Under the pieces are notes generated by a model. That model had not been told where the DNA came from. It did no database searches and saw nothing but the letters and a program-made list of their open reading frames with translations. The position numbers and the translations under genes are program-made. This document shows positions 8,107-17,478 of a stretch of 64,000 nucleotides of DNA, piece after piece. The stretch comes from Lachnospiraceae bacterium (lineage in GTDB: Bacteria; Bacillota; Clostridia; Lachnospirales; Lachnospiraceae). Location: NCBI GenBank assembly GCA_029225065.1, contig JAQXVT010000037.1, positions 62,001-126,000 of the forward strand. The letters run 5' to 3'. Numbering within the stretch: position 1 is the stretch's first letter; each line of letters starts with the position of its first letter.

Positions 8107-8894
8107 GCGTTTCTTTCAGAAAAAACAGTGTAGTAACGAAAACCGAGCTCACGAAGCATGGTAAGCACGACCGGAAAATCGTAAGCGATATGCTCCGGGG
8201 CGTGAGCATCCGATCCGATCGTGAGCAGCTCACCGCCAAGCTCGCGGTATCGCCTGAGCACGTCCAGGGCCGGGTTCGTCTCACCGAGGCCGTATTTTAA
8301 TCCGGCACTGTTGACTTCGAGACATTTTCCGTGCGAGATGAGGTGGCGCAGGACAGGATCGATCACGTCTGCATAGCGCGCATAGGAATAAAAACGGTTC
8401 TGGTTCGGGCCGTAGCGCACGATGTAGTCGAGGTGTCCGAGCGTATCGAAATCCGAATAGAGGTCGAGCAGCGCCCGCATTTCCCGAAAATAGTTCGCGT
8501 AGGCTTCTTCCTCGCTTTTTCCCTCAAAGAAAGAAGGATAGTACGGATCCTTTCCGTCGATAAAGTGTACGGAACCGATCACGAAGTCAAACGGATGGTC
8601 TTTGACCAGCTGCTGAAAATACGCTGCATGAGGCTGCTGCATTCCGAATTCGATGCCGGTGCCGATGCGGATCTGAACGCGGTATGCCTGCTTCAGGCGG
8701 GCGATCTCCGGAAAATAGGTGTCGAGGTCAAGTGCGAAGTCAGGTCCTTCCGGCGGGCAGTCCAGATCGAGATGCTCCGTAAAGCATATACCGTCCAGCC
8801 CAAGGCGGATGGCCTGCTCAATCATCGACTTCGGCGTGGCATCGGAGTCGGCGGAAAACGAGGAGTGCAGATGAAAATCGCAGCAGATTGGCAT
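8088..8894 (-). CDS. hisK: PHP-domain histidinol-phosphatase
   Basis: This 268-residue protein is read from the ATG at 8892-8894 (- strand), preceded by AAAGGAATG. A longer frame starting at 9092 adds a Cys/Phe-rich stretch with no family likeness and was rejected. The PHP metal-site motifs are DFHLHSSFSAD at the N-terminus, CFTEHLD, GSVHFIDGKD, LGHLDYIVRYG and the C-terminal IGSDAHAPEHIAYDF. This is the HisJ/HisK-type histidinol phosphatase that makes histidinol in histidine synthesis. No other his gene is nearby, and a generic PHP phosphatase is the alternative. It is divergent from gapA with a 415-base gap holding the gapA promoter. Confidence 0.87.
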   Translation of the reverse strand: MPICCDFHLHSSFSADSDATPKSMIEQAIRLGLDGICFTEHLDLDCPPEGPDFALDLDTYFPEIARLKQAYRVQIRIGTGIEFGMQQPHAAYFQQLVKDHPFDFVIGSVHFIDGKDPYYPSFFEGKSEEEAYANYFREMRALLDLYSDFDTLGHLDYIVRYGPNQNRFYSYARYADVIDPVLRHLISHGKCLEVNSAGLKYGLGETNPALDVLRRYRELGGELLTIGSDAHAPEHIAYDFPVVLTMLRELGFRYYTVFSERNAEMLRL

Positions 8895-9059
8895 AAAATC
8901 ATTCCTTTCTTTTGGGGAAGAGCAGGCGGATATCCGTAATCCGTGCGGCAGTCCCCCTGATTCAGTAAAGAGATACCAGCAAAATGCACATTTGATAAAC
9001 ATATTATCGGATGAGATGCAAAAAGTCCACAAAAATTTGAAGATAACACAGATTGGGGC

Positions 9060-9088
9060 TTGAATTTTTGGAACAAATTGGGTAGAAT
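9060..9088 (+). promoter_or_regulatory. gapA promoter and long leader
   Basis: TTGAAT (9060-9065) and TAGAAT (9083-9088) are 17 bases apart. The predicted leader is about 215 bases long. It includes a 7-bp AT hairpin (ATGTATT 9115-9121, AATACAT 9126-9132) near its 5' end. Apart from this, the 8895-9309 gap shows no gene. Confidence 0.7.
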
Positions 9089-9309
9089 ACATATGGGTTG
9101 GGAGAAATTTAACAATGTATTTTACAATACATCGAGGATTCTTACGGGTAATGTATCATTGCAGGCTGCCGAGCCGGGAAAAGTGGATTCGGAGCAGCTG
9201 ATGCGGCAGACAAAGAGCCGTGCCTGACAGGCGAAGATCGGCGGTATGCAATGGTACACTACACGGTACCCAACATACTATCAAATTACATTTAGGAGGA
9301 ATTGTAATC

Positions 9310-10323
9310 ATGGCAGTAAAAGTTGCAATCAATGGTTTTGGACGTATCGGTCGTCTGGCATTCAGACAGATGTTTGGCGCTGAGGGTTATGAAGTAGTTG
9401 CAATCAACGATCTGACAAGCCCGAAGATGCTGGCTCACTTATTAAAATATGATTCATCGCAGGGTAAATACGCTCTGGCTGAGACTGTAAGCGCTGGCGA
9501 GGACAGCATCACAGTTGATGGCAAGACCATCAAGATCTACGCTGAGAAAGACGCTAAGGATCTTCCGTGGGGAGAGCTTGGAGTAGATGTAGTTCTGGAG
9601 TGCACCGGCTTCTACACATCCAAAGAGAAAGCTTCTGCTCATATCGCAGCAGGCGCAAAGAAGGTTGTTATCTCCGCTCCGGCAGGAAATGATCTTCCGA
9701 CCATCGTTTACAATGTAAACCATAAGACTCTGACAAAGGATGATACAGTTATTTCTGCAGCTTCCTGTACAACAAACTGCCTGGCTCCGATGGCAAAGGC
9801 TCTGAATGACTACATGCCGATCGAGTCCGGTATCATGTGCACAATCCACGCTTACACAGGCGATCAGATGATCCTTGACGGACCGCAGAGAAAGGGTGAC
9901 CTCAGAAGATCCCGTGCAGGTGCTGTAAATATCGTTCCGAACTCCACAGGAGCAGCTAAGGCAATCGGCCTTGTTATTCCGGAGCTGAACGGCAAGCTCA
10001 TCGGCGCTGCACAGCGTGTACCGACCCCGACAGGATCTACCACAATCCTGAACGCAGTTGTTAAGGGTGAGGCTACTGTTGATGGTATCAACGCAGCTAT
10101 GAAGGCTCAGGCTACCGAGTCCTTCGGATACAACACAGATGAGATCGTATCTTCTGATATCGTTGGTATGAGATTTGGTTCTCTGTTCGATGCTACTCAG
10201 ACTATGGTAGTAAACCTTGGCAACGGTACTTCTCAGGTACAGGTTGTTTCATGGTATGACAACGAGAACTCTTACGTAAGCCAGATGGTTCGTACAATCA
10301 AGTACTTCGCAGAGCTTGCATAA
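9310..10323 (+). CDS. gapA: Glyceraldehyde-3-phosphate dehydrogenase
   Basis: This 337-residue NAD-dependent glycolytic enzyme is read from ATG 9310, with AGGAGGA 8 bases before it. An upstream in-frame ATG (9220) lies in the leader. It has the Rossmann motif NGFGRIGR, the catalytic cysteine in [13 protein letters not shown], and the C-terminal [13 protein letters not shown]. Codon use is strongly biased (GCT, GGT, CGT, AAC), as expected for a very highly expressed gene. It heads the lower-glycolysis block gapA-pgk-tpiA. A strong terminator follows, but pgk lies only 92 bases on, so some transcripts may read through. Confidence 0.97.
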   Translation: MAVKVAINGFGRIGRLAFRQMFGAEGYEVVAINDLTSPKMLAHLLKYDSSQGKYALAETVSAGEDSITVDGKTIKIYAEKDAKDLPWGELGVDVVLECTGFYTSKEKASAHIAAGAKKVVISAPAGNDLPTIVYNVNHKTLTKDDTVISAASCTTNCLAPMAKALNDYMPIESGIMCTIHAYTGDQMILDGPQRKGDLRRSRAGAVNIVPNSTGAAKAIGLVIPELNGKLIGAAQRVPTPTGSTTILNAVVKGEATVDGINAAMKAQATESFGYNTDEIVSSDIVGMRFGSLFDATQTMVVNLGNGTSQVQVVSWYDNENSYVSQMVRTIKYFAELA

Positions 10324-10345
10324 TCAGTTTTTAAGTAAGACCTGA

Positions 10346-10385
10346 AAAGAGGTCCGGTCTGATTGGACCGGACCTTTTCTTTTTG
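10346..10385 (+). terminator. Terminator between gapA and pgk
   Basis: A perfect 10-bp stem, AGGTCCGGTC (10350-10359) and GACCGGACCT (10366-10375), with a 6-base loop, is followed by TTTCTTTTT. This could set gapA expression above that of pgk and tpiA by partial termination. Confidence 0.85.
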
Positions 10386-10415
10386 GCTAATCGATAGCAT
10401 AAGGAGGAAATACCA

Positions 10416-11636
10416 ATGCTCAACAAGAAAACAGTTGATGACATTAATGCAAAAGGAAAACGCGTCCTTGTAAGATGCGATTTTAACGTTCCGCTCAAGG
10501 ATGGCGTGATCACAGACGAGACACGTATCGTTGCAGCACTTCCGACGATCAAGAAGCTGATCGCAGATGGCGGCAAAGTAATTCTTTGCTCTCACCTTGG
10601 CAAAGTAAAGAACGGCCCGAACGAGGGCGAGTCCCTTGCTCCGGTTGCAAAGCGTCTTTCTGAGAAGCTTGGCAAGGAAGTAAACTTTGTTGCAGATTAT
10701 CATGTAACAGGTGAGGCTGCTACAAAGGCAGTTGAGGAGATGAAGGAAGGCGACGTTGTTCTTCTTCAGAACACCCGTTTCCGCGGCGCAGAGGAGACAA
10801 AGAACGGCGAGGAGTTCAGCAAAGAGCTGGCTGATCTGGCTGATATCTATGTATGCGACGCATTTGGTTCTTCTCACAGAGCACACGCATCCGTTGCAGG
10901 TGTGACAAAATTCATCAGCGCTAAGGGCGGCGAGAATGTAGTTGGTTACCTGATGCAGAAGGAAATTGATTTCCTTGGAAATGCAGTAAACAATCCGGTA
11001 AGACCGTTCGTAGCAATCCTTGGCGGCGCAAAGGTAGCAGACAAGCTGAACGTTATCTCCAACCTGCTTGAGAAGTGCGATACTCTGATCATCGGCGGCG
11101 GTATGGCTTACACCTTCCTGAAAGCAAAGGGACTGGAAGTAGGTGCTTCCCTCGTTGACGATACAAAGCTTGACTACTGCAAAGAGATGATCGAGAAGGC
11201 AGAGAAGCTCGGCAAGAAGCTTCTGCTTCCGGTAGATACCACAATCGCAAAGGCATTCCCGTCACCGATCGATGCTGAGATTGAGGTTTCTGTAGTGAAG
11301 TCTGATGCAATCCCGGCTGATATGATGGGCCTTGATATCGGAACAGAGACAGCTGCTCTGTACGCAGATGCTGTAAAGACTGCAAAGACCGTTGTATGGA
11401 ACGGACCGATGGGCGTATTTGAGAACCCGATCCTTGCAAAAGGAACAATCGCAGTAGCAAAGGCTCTTGCAGAGACAGATGCTACCACGATCATCGGCGG
11501 CGGTGATTCCGCAGCAGCAGTTAACCAGCTTGGCTTCGGTGACAAGATGAGCCATATCTCCACCGGCGGCGGAGCTTCCCTTGAATTCCTTGAGGGCAAG
11601 GATCTTCCGGGTGTTGTAGCTGCAGATGACAAATAA
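10416..11636 (+). CDS. pgk: Phosphoglycerate kinase
   Basis: This 406-residue enzyme makes ATP from 1,3-bisphosphoglycerate. It has the N-terminal [13 protein letters not shown] with the substrate-binding Asp and Asn, LCSHLGK, the [13 protein letters not shown] loop, and the C-terminal nucleotide site with GPMGVFE and GGGDSAAAV. It starts behind AAGGAGGAAAT. Optimal codon use matches gapA. The last 11 bases overlap the ATG of a small downstream ORF. Length is close to the usual 390-400 residues. Confidence 0.97.
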   Translation: MLNKKTVDDINAKGKRVLVRCDFNVPLKDGVITDETRIVAALPTIKKLIADGGKVILCSHLGKVKNGPNEGESLAPVAKRLSEKLGKEVNFVADYHVTGEAATKAVEEMKEGDVVLLQNTRFRGAEETKNGEEFSKELADLADIYVCDAFGSSHRAHASVAGVTKFISAKGGENVVGYLMQKEIDFLGNAVNNPVRPFVAILGGAKVADKLNVISNLLEKCDTLIIGGGMAYTFLKAKGLEVGASLVDDTKLDYCKEMIEKAEKLGKKLLLPVDTTIAKAFPSPIDAEIEVSVVKSDAIPADMMGLDIGTETAALYADAVKTAKTVVWNGPMGVFENPILAKGTIAVAKALAETDATTIIGGGDSAAAVNQLGFGDKMSHISTGGGASLEFLEGKDLPGVVAADDK

Positions 11637-11868
11637 AGAAGAAGCTTTTTCACATAAATTGCAGAAGGCAAATGAGGTGCTGGACGAGCTGGAGTCTTAT
11701 CTCAATTCTGCAAATTACGCGCTTTTTTCCAATACGCAGGTCACGGTTGACCGGATTCGTATGGAGGAGTACGTGCAGCAGCTCCGCCAGTATTTGAACG
11801 CAGGTTGCGAAGCGACTGCGTTCATGAAATATCATAAGGCGGACCCGCTTGCGGGAGATTCCTTATGA
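11626..11868 (+). CDS. Small hypothetical protein between pgk and tpiA
   Basis: This 80-residue ORF has an ATG inside the last codons of pgk (11-base overlap), and I do not recognise the product. The first 67 residues are charged and helical-looking, with heptad-like leucines ([20 protein letters not shown]), resembling a short coiled coil. The last dozen residues are encoded by the left half of a CATAAGG hairpin repeat, so the C-terminus seems to have been created or altered by repeat insertion. There is no clear ribosome site, so translation would depend on coupling to pgk. It could be a real small protein or a chance frame. The codon pattern favours real, at moderate confidence. Confidence 0.5.
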   Translation: MTNKEEAFSHKLQKANEVLDELESYLNSANYALFSNTQVTVDRIRMEEYVQQLRQYLNAGCEATAFMKYHKADPLAGDSL

Positions 11869-11904
11869 TCCTACAAGTAGCGAAGCGGATTGCGAATGTC
11901 CGCT
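11831..11904. repeat. Intergenic repeat: CATAAGG hairpin plus AGCGGAT hairpin
   Basis: ATCATAAGG (11831-11839) pairs with CCTTATGAT (11861-11869), with inner CCCGC/GCGGG. It is followed by the second module: AGCGGA (11884-11889) pairs with TCCGCT (11899-11904). The same pair of modules recurs after secG, and single modules occur elsewhere in the window. Confidence 0.75.
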
Positions 11905-11935
11905 TTGCAGAAAATTAGAAAAAGAGGATACGAAA

Positions 11936-12688
11936 ATGGCAAGAAAGAAAATTATCGCTGGCAACTGGAAAATGAACATGACTCCGAGCCAGGCAGTAGA
12001 ATTAGTAAGTACGCTGAAAGATCTCGTAGTAAATCCGGATGTAGACGTTGTATATTGCGTACCGGCAATCGATATCGTACCGGTTGTAGAGGCTGTCAAG
12101 GGTTCTGACGTAGCAGTTGGTGCTGAGAACTTCTACATCGAGGACAAGGGAGCATACACAGGAGAGATCTCTGCTCCGATGCTTCTGGATGCAGGTGTTA
12201 AGTATGTCATCATCGGACATTCCGAGCGTCGTGACTACTTCAAAGAGGATGACGCACTTCTGAACAAGAAAGTGCTCAAGGCATTTGCTTCCGGCCTGAC
12301 CCCGATCCTTTGCTGCGGTGAGTCTCTTGAGCTTCGTGAGAGAAACGCATACAAAGACTGGATCAATCTTCAGATCAAAGCCGATCTGGAGGGCGTAACC
12401 GCTGATCAGGTAAAGACCATGGTAATCGCATACGAGCCGATCTGGGCAATCGGAACCGGCAAGACCGCAACGGCTGACCAGGCACAGGAAGTTTGCGCAA
12501 TGATCCGTCACACCATCGCTGAGATGTACGATGAGGCAACTGCAGAGGCAGTTCGCATCCAGTACGGTGGATCCATGAATGCAGGCAACGCAGCTGAGCT
12601 CCTTTCCAAACCGGACATCGACGGTGGTCTGATCGGCGGAGCAGCTCTGAAGCCGGACTTCGGTAAGATCGTAAACTACAACAAATAA
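11936..12688 (+). CDS. tpiA: Triosephosphate isomerase
   Basis: This 250-residue TIM-barrel enzyme interconverts dihydroxyacetone phosphate and glyceraldehyde 3-phosphate. It is read from ATG 11936 behind AGAGGA. A frame from 11849 would add repeat-encoded residues and is not used. Active-site motifs are GNWKMNM (Asn, Lys), GHSERR (electrophilic His), and [11 protein letters not shown] (catalytic Glu), with phosphate-binding GGSMN and GLIGGAAL. Codon bias matches gapA and pgk. It closes the glycolytic block, and a hairpin terminator follows. Confidence 0.97.
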   Translation: MARKKIIAGNWKMNMTPSQAVELVSTLKDLVVNPDVDVVYCVPAIDIVPVVEAVKGSDVAVGAENFYIEDKGAYTGEISAPMLLDAGVKYVIIGHSERRDYFKEDDALLNKKVLKAFASGLTPILCCGESLELRERNAYKDWINLQIKADLEGVTADQVKTMVIAYEPIWAIGTGKTATADQAQEVCAMIRHTIAEMYDEATAEAVRIQYGGSMNAGNAAELLSKPDIDGGLIGGAALKPDFGKIVNYNK

Positions 12689-12730
12689 AAACAGCCATTT
12701 TTGGCAAATGAGTCCAAGCGGGAAATAAAA

Positions 12731-12774
12731 AAGACGCCTCCGGATACAATGAAAGTTGTGTCTGGGGGCGTTTT
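12731..12774 (+). terminator. Terminator after tpiA
   Basis: A roughly 16-bp stem with G-T pairs is formed by ACGCCTCCGGATACAA and TTGTGTCTGGGGGCGT around GAAAG, and is followed by TTTT. An A-run upstream gives the reverse strand a T-run too, so it may act in both directions. Confidence 0.75.
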
Positions 12775-12910
12775 ACGATTAATATTGACATGCAATATCT
12801 CCTTTCCGTTTCCGGAAGGAACAACCACCAGACTATCCCTGCGTTGGCTCTAATCTGATTGGCGATAGTCTAACATATTTATGGCAATCGACAATAGGGA
12901 GGATTTATCT

Positions 12911-14230
12911 TTGAAACGAAACCAGATTATTAAAATATATGGAGAAGACTACAGAGAAATGACGAAGCAGCTGCTTGCGGCGGCGGATCTGATCAGCCGG
13001 ATTCCGGATAAAAACTGCCGGATCGGAATCAAGCCGAACCTCGTGGCACCGACACCGGCGTTTCTCGGGGCGACAACGCATCCGGAGGTGGTCGCAGGAA
13101 TCATCGAGTATCTGCAGGAGTATGGCTGCCGGAATCTTACGATTGCGGAGGGCTCATGGGTAGGTGACTGCACATCGGAGGCAATGGAGGTGTGTGGGTA
13201 TTGTGAGCTGGCAGAGAAGTACGGAGTCCGCCTGATCGATGCGCAGAAGGAAGGCTCATTTGAAAAGGACTGCGGCGGTCTGAAGCTGCGTCTTACAGAA
13301 TGTGTGAAAGAGTTTGATTTTCTGATCAATGTGCCGGTGGTAAAGGGACACTGCCAGACGAAAATTACATGTGCGCTGAAAAATATGAAGGGACTGCTTC
13401 CAAATGCGGAGAAGCGCCATTTTCATGCGATGGGGCTGCACCGGCCGATTGCACATCTGGCGCTTGGGATTCATCAGGATTTTATTGTCGCAGATCATAT
13501 CTGCGGTGATCTTGATTTTGAGGACGGTGGTAATCCGGTGGTGCGCAACTGTATTATGGCAGCGGCCGACCCGGTGCTGCTCGATGCATACGTCTGTAAT
13601 TTGCTCCACTACGACTGCAACGAGGTGCCATATATCGGGATGGCCGAGGCGCTCGGCGCAGGAAGCGCAGATCTGAAGAATGTGCAGGTGGCGGTGTGTG
13701 AAAGGAAAGAACGGAACTGTCATGCAGCGGATATGGATCTGACAGAGGAAAGAACGGAAGCAGAGAAAGAATGTACAGATAGTGAGGCGGATACAGCGCA
13801 AATCTCAGATGGAAATTGTTTTTGTGCTTCTTCTGCAGAGGTTTTGAAGTCCTCAAGCCGTACCGGTAAACTTTCGGAAAAAGAATGTGACGAAGGTGTG
13901 CAGTTACATTTTCTCTCCGGCGATGCGATCTGGGACGAGGAGATTCCGTACGCGCAGAAAGTAGTTGCAGTGCGCGATGTGGTCGAGGAGGTCGAGTCAT
14001 GCAGTGCCTGCTACGGAAGTCTTCTTCCGGTGCTTGACCGTCTGAAGGAGGAAGGACTGCTTGGTGCGCTTCAGGAAAAAATCTGTATCGGACAGGGATA
14101 CCGGGGCAAGAGCGGGCAGCTTGGTGTCGGTCTTTGTACGTCCGGGTTTGCGTATTGCATTAAGGGATGTCCGCCGTCGGAGGAGGAAATTTATGAGGGG
14201 CTGAAACGGTATCTGGCGGAGCAACGGTGA
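12911..14230 (+). CDS. DUF362-family protein, TTG start
   Basis: This 439-residue protein is read from TTG 12911, because AGGGAGG (12896-12902) sits 8 bases before it, while the in-frame ATG at 12881 has no ribosome site. The N-terminal 250 residues match DUF362: GIKPNLVAPT, the LNVPVVKGHCQTKITCALKN-like stretch, MKGLLPNAEKRHFH and HICGDLDFEDGGNP. DUF362 proteins are often fused to or found with ferredoxins, but their reaction is not known to me. A cysteine-containing C-terminal part follows (ESCSACYGSLLPVLDRL, IGQGYRGKSGQLGVGLCTSG, IKGCPPSE). Between them (about 13700-13910) is a Glu/Ser/Thr-rich insert of some 70 residues that looks disordered. Confidence 0.8.
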   Translation: MKRNQIIKIYGEDYREMTKQLLAAADLISRIPDKNCRIGIKPNLVAPTPAFLGATTHPEVVAGIIEYLQEYGCRNLTIAEGSWVGDCTSEAMEVCGYCELAEKYGVRLIDAQKEGSFEKDCGGLKLRLTECVKEFDFLINVPVVKGHCQTKITCALKNMKGLLPNAEKRHFHAMGLHRPIAHLALGIHQDFIVADHICGDLDFEDGGNPVVRNCIMAAADPVLLDAYVCNLLHYDCNEVPYIGMAEALGAGSADLKNVQVAVCERKERNCHAADMDLTEERTEAEKECTDSEADTAQISDGNCFCASSAEVLKSSSRTGKLSEKECDEGVQLHFLSGDAIWDEEIPYAQKVVAVRDVVEEVESCSACYGSLLPVLDRLKEEGLLGALQEKICIGQGYRGKSGQLGVGLCTSGFAYCIKGCPPSEEEIYEGLKRYLAEQR

Positions 14231-14299
14231 CATCATAAAATTGTTTGCATAAACAGGCTGCCCCTTCATACACTGTAAAAAAAGCTGCGGTGGCCTACT

Positions 14300-14890
14300 A
14301 TGAAAATAAAAACACATCAGGGGATTTATCTGTTTCTGGCATCCGCCCTGCTTTTTGGAATCCTTACAGGCGTGGCACTTCCGGAGCTGTTTCGGATGCA
14401 GGAGGGGACGTATGCCGGTTTTTTCAGCCTGTACGGAATGAAAAAAATACAGGAGGCTGATATCGCGCTTTGGCCCATTTTCGGATATCTGCTGAGCAGC
14501 CGGATGTGCACACTTCTTTTTCTGTGGATGAGCAGCTATACACCGGTGGGGCTGTGGCTGCATCTGCTTTTTGCCGCGTGGCTTGGCTGCTCCGGCGGCA
14601 TGCTTCTTTCACTTTTTGCGCTGCGGCAGGGTGCACAGGGGATTGGCCTCTTTTTTTGTTGCACACTGCCGCAGTGGATTTTTTACGGACTGCAGTGGAA
14701 AAAGGAACTGCAGCTTTTTCTAAGCCGAATTCTGCCACGGGAAGTTTTTTCGGCAGATATCTTTCCGTATCCGGGCAGAAGAACGCGCATCGACTGGATT
14801 GCCATGGTGCTGTACTGTGTATGTGGCTGCGCGGCGGAAACGTTTCTTGGTCTCTGGAGTGTGAAAATTTTTCTGAAGATCCTGATGTGA
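14300..14890 (+). CDS. Probable SpoIIM-like multi-pass membrane protein
   Basis: This 196-residue protein has about five hydrophobic segments (roughly residues 8-28, 58-78, 82-110, 115-132 and 165-195), with SGGMLLSLFALRQGAQGIGL in the middle. The topology, the length and the position directly upstream of xerD match the stage II sporulation protein M family of Clostridia. SpoIIM acts with SpoIID and SpoIIP in septal peptidoglycan removal during engulfment. I identify it from context and composition, not from a diagnostic motif, so the name is tentative. The start has only a weak GGTGG ribosome site, 69 bases after the DUF362 gene. Confidence 0.55.
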   Translation: MKIKTHQGIYLFLASALLFGILTGVALPELFRMQEGTYAGFFSLYGMKKIQEADIALWPIFGYLLSSRMCTLLFLWMSSYTPVGLWLHLLFAAWLGCSGGMLLSLFALRQGAQGIGLFFCCTLPQWIFYGLQWKKELQLFLSRILPREVFSADIFPYPGRRTRIDWIAMVLYCVCGCAAETFLGLWSVKIFLKILM

Positions 14891-14996
14891 ACGTAAATAG
14901 GCAACTATATCTGGTATCATATGACAGAAACAGGACGAAATCTTGTAAACGCTTGAAAATGCTGTGTTTTTCGGCAATTTTACGTCATTTTTACCG

Positions 14997-15025
14997 TTGA
15001 TTTTACATAATAAATTGCGTATAAT
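14997..15025 (+). promoter_or_regulatory. xerD promoter
   Basis: TTGATT (14997-15002), a 17-base spacer and a perfect TATAAT (15020-15025). It lies about 125 bases before the preferred xerD start. Confidence 0.75.
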
Positions 15026-15151
15026 ACATTTACTTATGAAATTCGACAGTACAAAAGACAGACGGGACGCCGATAGACAAAATGTGCCATGCAGCTGTCC
15101 GAAGAGGTCGAAGCGCGTATAGGGGATTCTTGGAAAGCTGGGGAAAAGGGG

Positions 15152-16036
15152 ATGGGATTTGAACTGCCTCTGTTTATAGACTATTTAAAAGAGACAAAAA
15201 ATGCATCACAGAGCACGGTCAGTTCGTATCAGCGTGATCTGAAAAAAATGGAGAGCTATTTTGAGGAGCATGGGATTGCAGATGTGGAGAGTGTGACCTC
15301 CACCAATCTGAATTCGTACGTGCTCTACCTGGAAAAGCAGGGGCTGTCGACTGCGACGGTTTCAAGAAATGTGGCTTCGATGAAAGCCTTTTTTCATTAT
15401 GCCTGCAGAAGCGCCCAGATCAAAGAGGATCCGGCGGAATCCATCAAGGCGCCGCACATCGAGAAAAAGCTTCCGGAGGTGCTGAGCATGGAGGAGACGG
15501 TGCGTCTTTTAGAGCAGCCGTCCGGGTCAAGCCCGAAAGAGCTTCGCGACAAGGCGATGCTGGAGCTTCTGTATGCGACGGGCATGCGGGTGTCCGAGCT
15601 GATTACTGTGAAGCTTTCGGATGTCAATCTGATTCTCAACTACGTAGTGTGCCGCGACGGGGAAAAGGAGCGCGTGATTCCGTTTGGAGACAACGCAAAG
15701 GCAGCGCTCGATCATTACCTGCAGCATGGCCGCATGTATCTGGTGCGGGAAGAGGGCAGTGAATTCCTCTTTGTGAACTGCTCCGGTTCCGGAATGAGCC
15801 GTCAGGGCTTCTGGAAGCTGATCAAGCAGTATGCGTCGAGAGCCGGAATTACGGCAGATATCACGCCCCATACACTGCGCCATTCCTTTGCTGCACATCT
15901 GGTGCAGAACGGTGCCGATTTAAAGAGCGTCCAGCAGATGCTCGGCCATTCCGATATCGCGACGACACAGATCTACCGGGATCTCAATTTCGAGCAGGTG
16001 CGCCGCGTGTATAAGGAAGCGCATCCGAGACGGTAA
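15152..16036 (+). CDS. xerD: Tyrosine recombinase XerD
   Basis: This 294-residue protein resolves chromosome dimers at dif with a partner recombinase. The ATG at 15152, behind GGGGAAAAGGGG, gives the usual family length. The longer frame from 15089 adds 21 unlikely residues. The N-terminal SAM-like core-binding domain (residues 1-85) is followed by the catalytic domain with R146 (ATGMRVSEL), K172, H240 and R243 (HTLRHSFAAHL), H266 (MLGHSDI) and the nucleophile Y275 (TTQIYRDL). All are present. XerC-type members are close relatives; the neighbourhood beside a SpoIIM-like gene favours XerD. Confidence 0.9.
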   Translation: MGFELPLFIDYLKETKNASQSTVSSYQRDLKKMESYFEEHGIADVESVTSTNLNSYVLYLEKQGLSTATVSRNVASMKAFFHYACRSAQIKEDPAESIKAPHIEKKLPEVLSMEETVRLLEQPSGSSPKELRDKAMLELLYATGMRVSELITVKLSDVNLILNYVVCRDGEKERVIPFGDNAKAALDHYLQHGRMYLVREEGSEFLFVNCSGSGMSRQGFWKLIKQYASRAGITADITPHTLRHSFAAHLVQNGADLKSVQQMLGHSDIATTQIYRDLNFEQVRRVYKEAHPRR

Positions 16037-16203
16037 GCTTCTTTGCGTCAGGCAAGGGTGAGAGGAAAGAGCGCGAATAGAAAGATACGAAGCAAAATGC
16101 GAATCGCCCCTTTGACTGTAATGTAAAGCATCTAATTCTGCGAAGCGGTTATTTGCAGATTGAAACAAGAACAAAATAAAAAAGACAAAATTATTTTAAA
16201 AGA

Positions 16204-16257
16204 AAAAGCTCCCAACGCAGTAAACGGCGAAATTGCCATTCCATGCAGGGAGCTTTT
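16204..16257 (-). terminator. Terminator of the DAHP synthase gene
   Basis: AAAAGCTCCC (16204-16213) and GGGAGCTTTT (16248-16257) form a 10-bp stem. On the - strand it is followed by a T-rich tract. It lies between convergent xerD and aroF and may serve both. The rest of 16037-16286 holds only a degenerate AGCGGAT-type repeat trace. Confidence 0.75.
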
Positions 16258-16286
16258 GAATATTGATTTCTAACTCGGTTAAAAAA

Positions 16287-17324
16287 TTATTTTAATGCAT
16301 CATAAATATCATAAATCAGCTGCTCCGACTTCTCCCATCCAAGGCACGGATCGGTGATCGATTTGCCGTAGACGTGATTGCCGGTGCCGATCTTCTGTGC
16401 GCCGTCCTCGATGTAGCTCTCGATCATGAAGCCCTTGACCAGCTTTTTGAGGTCCGGGCAGTAGTTCATGCTGTGCAGGACTTCCTTTGCAATACGGATC
16501 TGCTCGATGTACTGTTTGCCGGAGTTGGAGTGGTTCGTGTCGATGATCGCAGCCGGGTTTTTCAGGTCGCGTTCCTGATACAGCTTGTTCATCAGCATCA
16601 AATCCTCGTAGTGGTAATTCGGGATGGACTGACCGTGCTTGTTGGTTGCACCGCGCAGCACGACGTGGGCAAGGTCGTTGCCGTCCGTGTAGACCTCCCA
16701 TCCGCGGTAGATGAAGTTGTGCTTGCTCTGTGCCGCCTTGATGGAGTTGAACATAACGGAAAGATCGCCGCTCGTCGGATTTTTCATGCCGGCCGGTACG
16801 TCCATGCCGCTGACGGTCATACGGTGGTGCTGGTCTTCGACAGAGCGCGCACCGATTGCCACATAGGAGAGCAGGTCGTCGACGTAACGGTAATTTTCCG
16901 GATAAAGCATTTCATCTGCAGAGGTAAGACCGGTCTCTTCGATTGCAGTCGCATGGAGCTTTCGCATTGCCACGATACCGGCAAATACGTCCGGCTTCTT
17001 TTCCGGGTCCGGCTGATGCACGAGGCCCTTGTAGCCCTCACCGGTTGTACGCGGCTTGTTTGTATAGATACGCGGAATCAAAATGATGCGGTCACCGATC
17101 TTGTCCTGAATGGAGGCAAGGCGGTGAATGTAATCGAGCACGGATACCTCATTGTCTGCGGAGCACGGTCCGATGATTAAAAGAAATTTATCAGAAGCTC
17201 CGGTAAAGACGTCACGAATCTGAGCATCACGCTCTTTTTTGATCTGTACCACCTTGTCGGAAAGCGGATACATTTTCTTGACCTCAGCCGGAATCGGAAG
17301 TTTTTTGACGAAATTCATTGACAT
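16287..17324 (-). CDS. aroF: 3-deoxy-7-phosphoheptulonate synthase (type I DAHP synthase)
   Basis: This 345-residue enzyme condenses phosphoenolpyruvate with erythrose 4-phosphate, the first step of aromatic amino-acid synthesis. It is the AroF/G/H-like (I-alpha) class: LLIIGPCSADNE, PRIYTNKPRTTGEGYKGL, the GARSVEDQHHR loop, MKNPTSGD, RGATNKHG, TNHSNSGK and a late ESYIEDGAQ. The first ATG has AGAGGTG 8 bases upstream; a second in-frame ATG lies two codons on. Class I-alpha enzymes are usually feedback-controlled by an aromatic amino acid, but I cannot tell which. It is monocistronic with its own promoter and terminator. Confidence 0.94.
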   Translation of the reverse strand: MSMNFVKKLPIPAEVKKMYPLSDKVVQIKKERDAQIRDVFTGASDKFLLIIGPCSADNEVSVLDYIHRLASIQDKIGDRIILIPRIYTNKPRTTGEGYKGLVHQPDPEKKPDVFAGIVAMRKLHATAIEETGLTSADEMLYPENYRYVDDLLSYVAIGARSVEDQHHRMTVSGMDVPAGMKNPTSGDLSVMFNSIKAAQSKHNFIYRGWEVYTDGNDLAHVVLRGATNKHGQSIPNYHYEDLMLMNKLYQERDLKNPAAIIDTNHSNSGKQYIEQIRIAKEVLHSMNYCPDLKKLVKGFMIESYIEDGAQKIGTGNHVYGKSITDPCLGWEKSEQLIYDIYDALK

Positions 17325-17370
17325 TTTTTTACACCTCTGCTGTAAGATATTTTAAACAATAATTATTAAC

Positions 17371-17399
17371 ATTATAGTATAAGTATAAAAAAATGTCGA
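17371..17399 (-). promoter_or_regulatory. Promoter of the DAHP synthase gene
   Basis: On the - strand, TCGACA (17399-17394) and TATAAT (17376-17371) are 17 bases apart, about 45 bases before the start codon. Confidence 0.65.
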
Positions 17400-17478
17400 T
17401 ACAATTTTATGTTTTAAATTTAGAAAGCGTATGATACAATAGAGGACAGGAAAGAAGCAGAATAAGTGAGGCAGTAAT

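Noticed and set aside
8895..9092. N-terminal extension of the PHP phosphatase
   Set aside because: The frame is open to 9092, but the extra residues are Cys/Phe-rich and unlike the family, and the ATG at 8894 has a proper ribosome site.
12375..12824. 149-codon - strand frame with a fair ribosome site before an internal ATG
   Set aside because: AAAGGAG before ATG at about 12792 on the - strand looked real, but the frame runs through the tpiA terminator and antisense to tpiA with Arg/Pro/Ser-rich shadow sequence.
14944..14957. TGTAAACGCTTGAA, a cre (CcpA) like site upstream of xerD
   Set aside because: It has a mismatch at the end of the consensus, lies upstream of the -35 box, and xerD is not a carbon-regulated gene.
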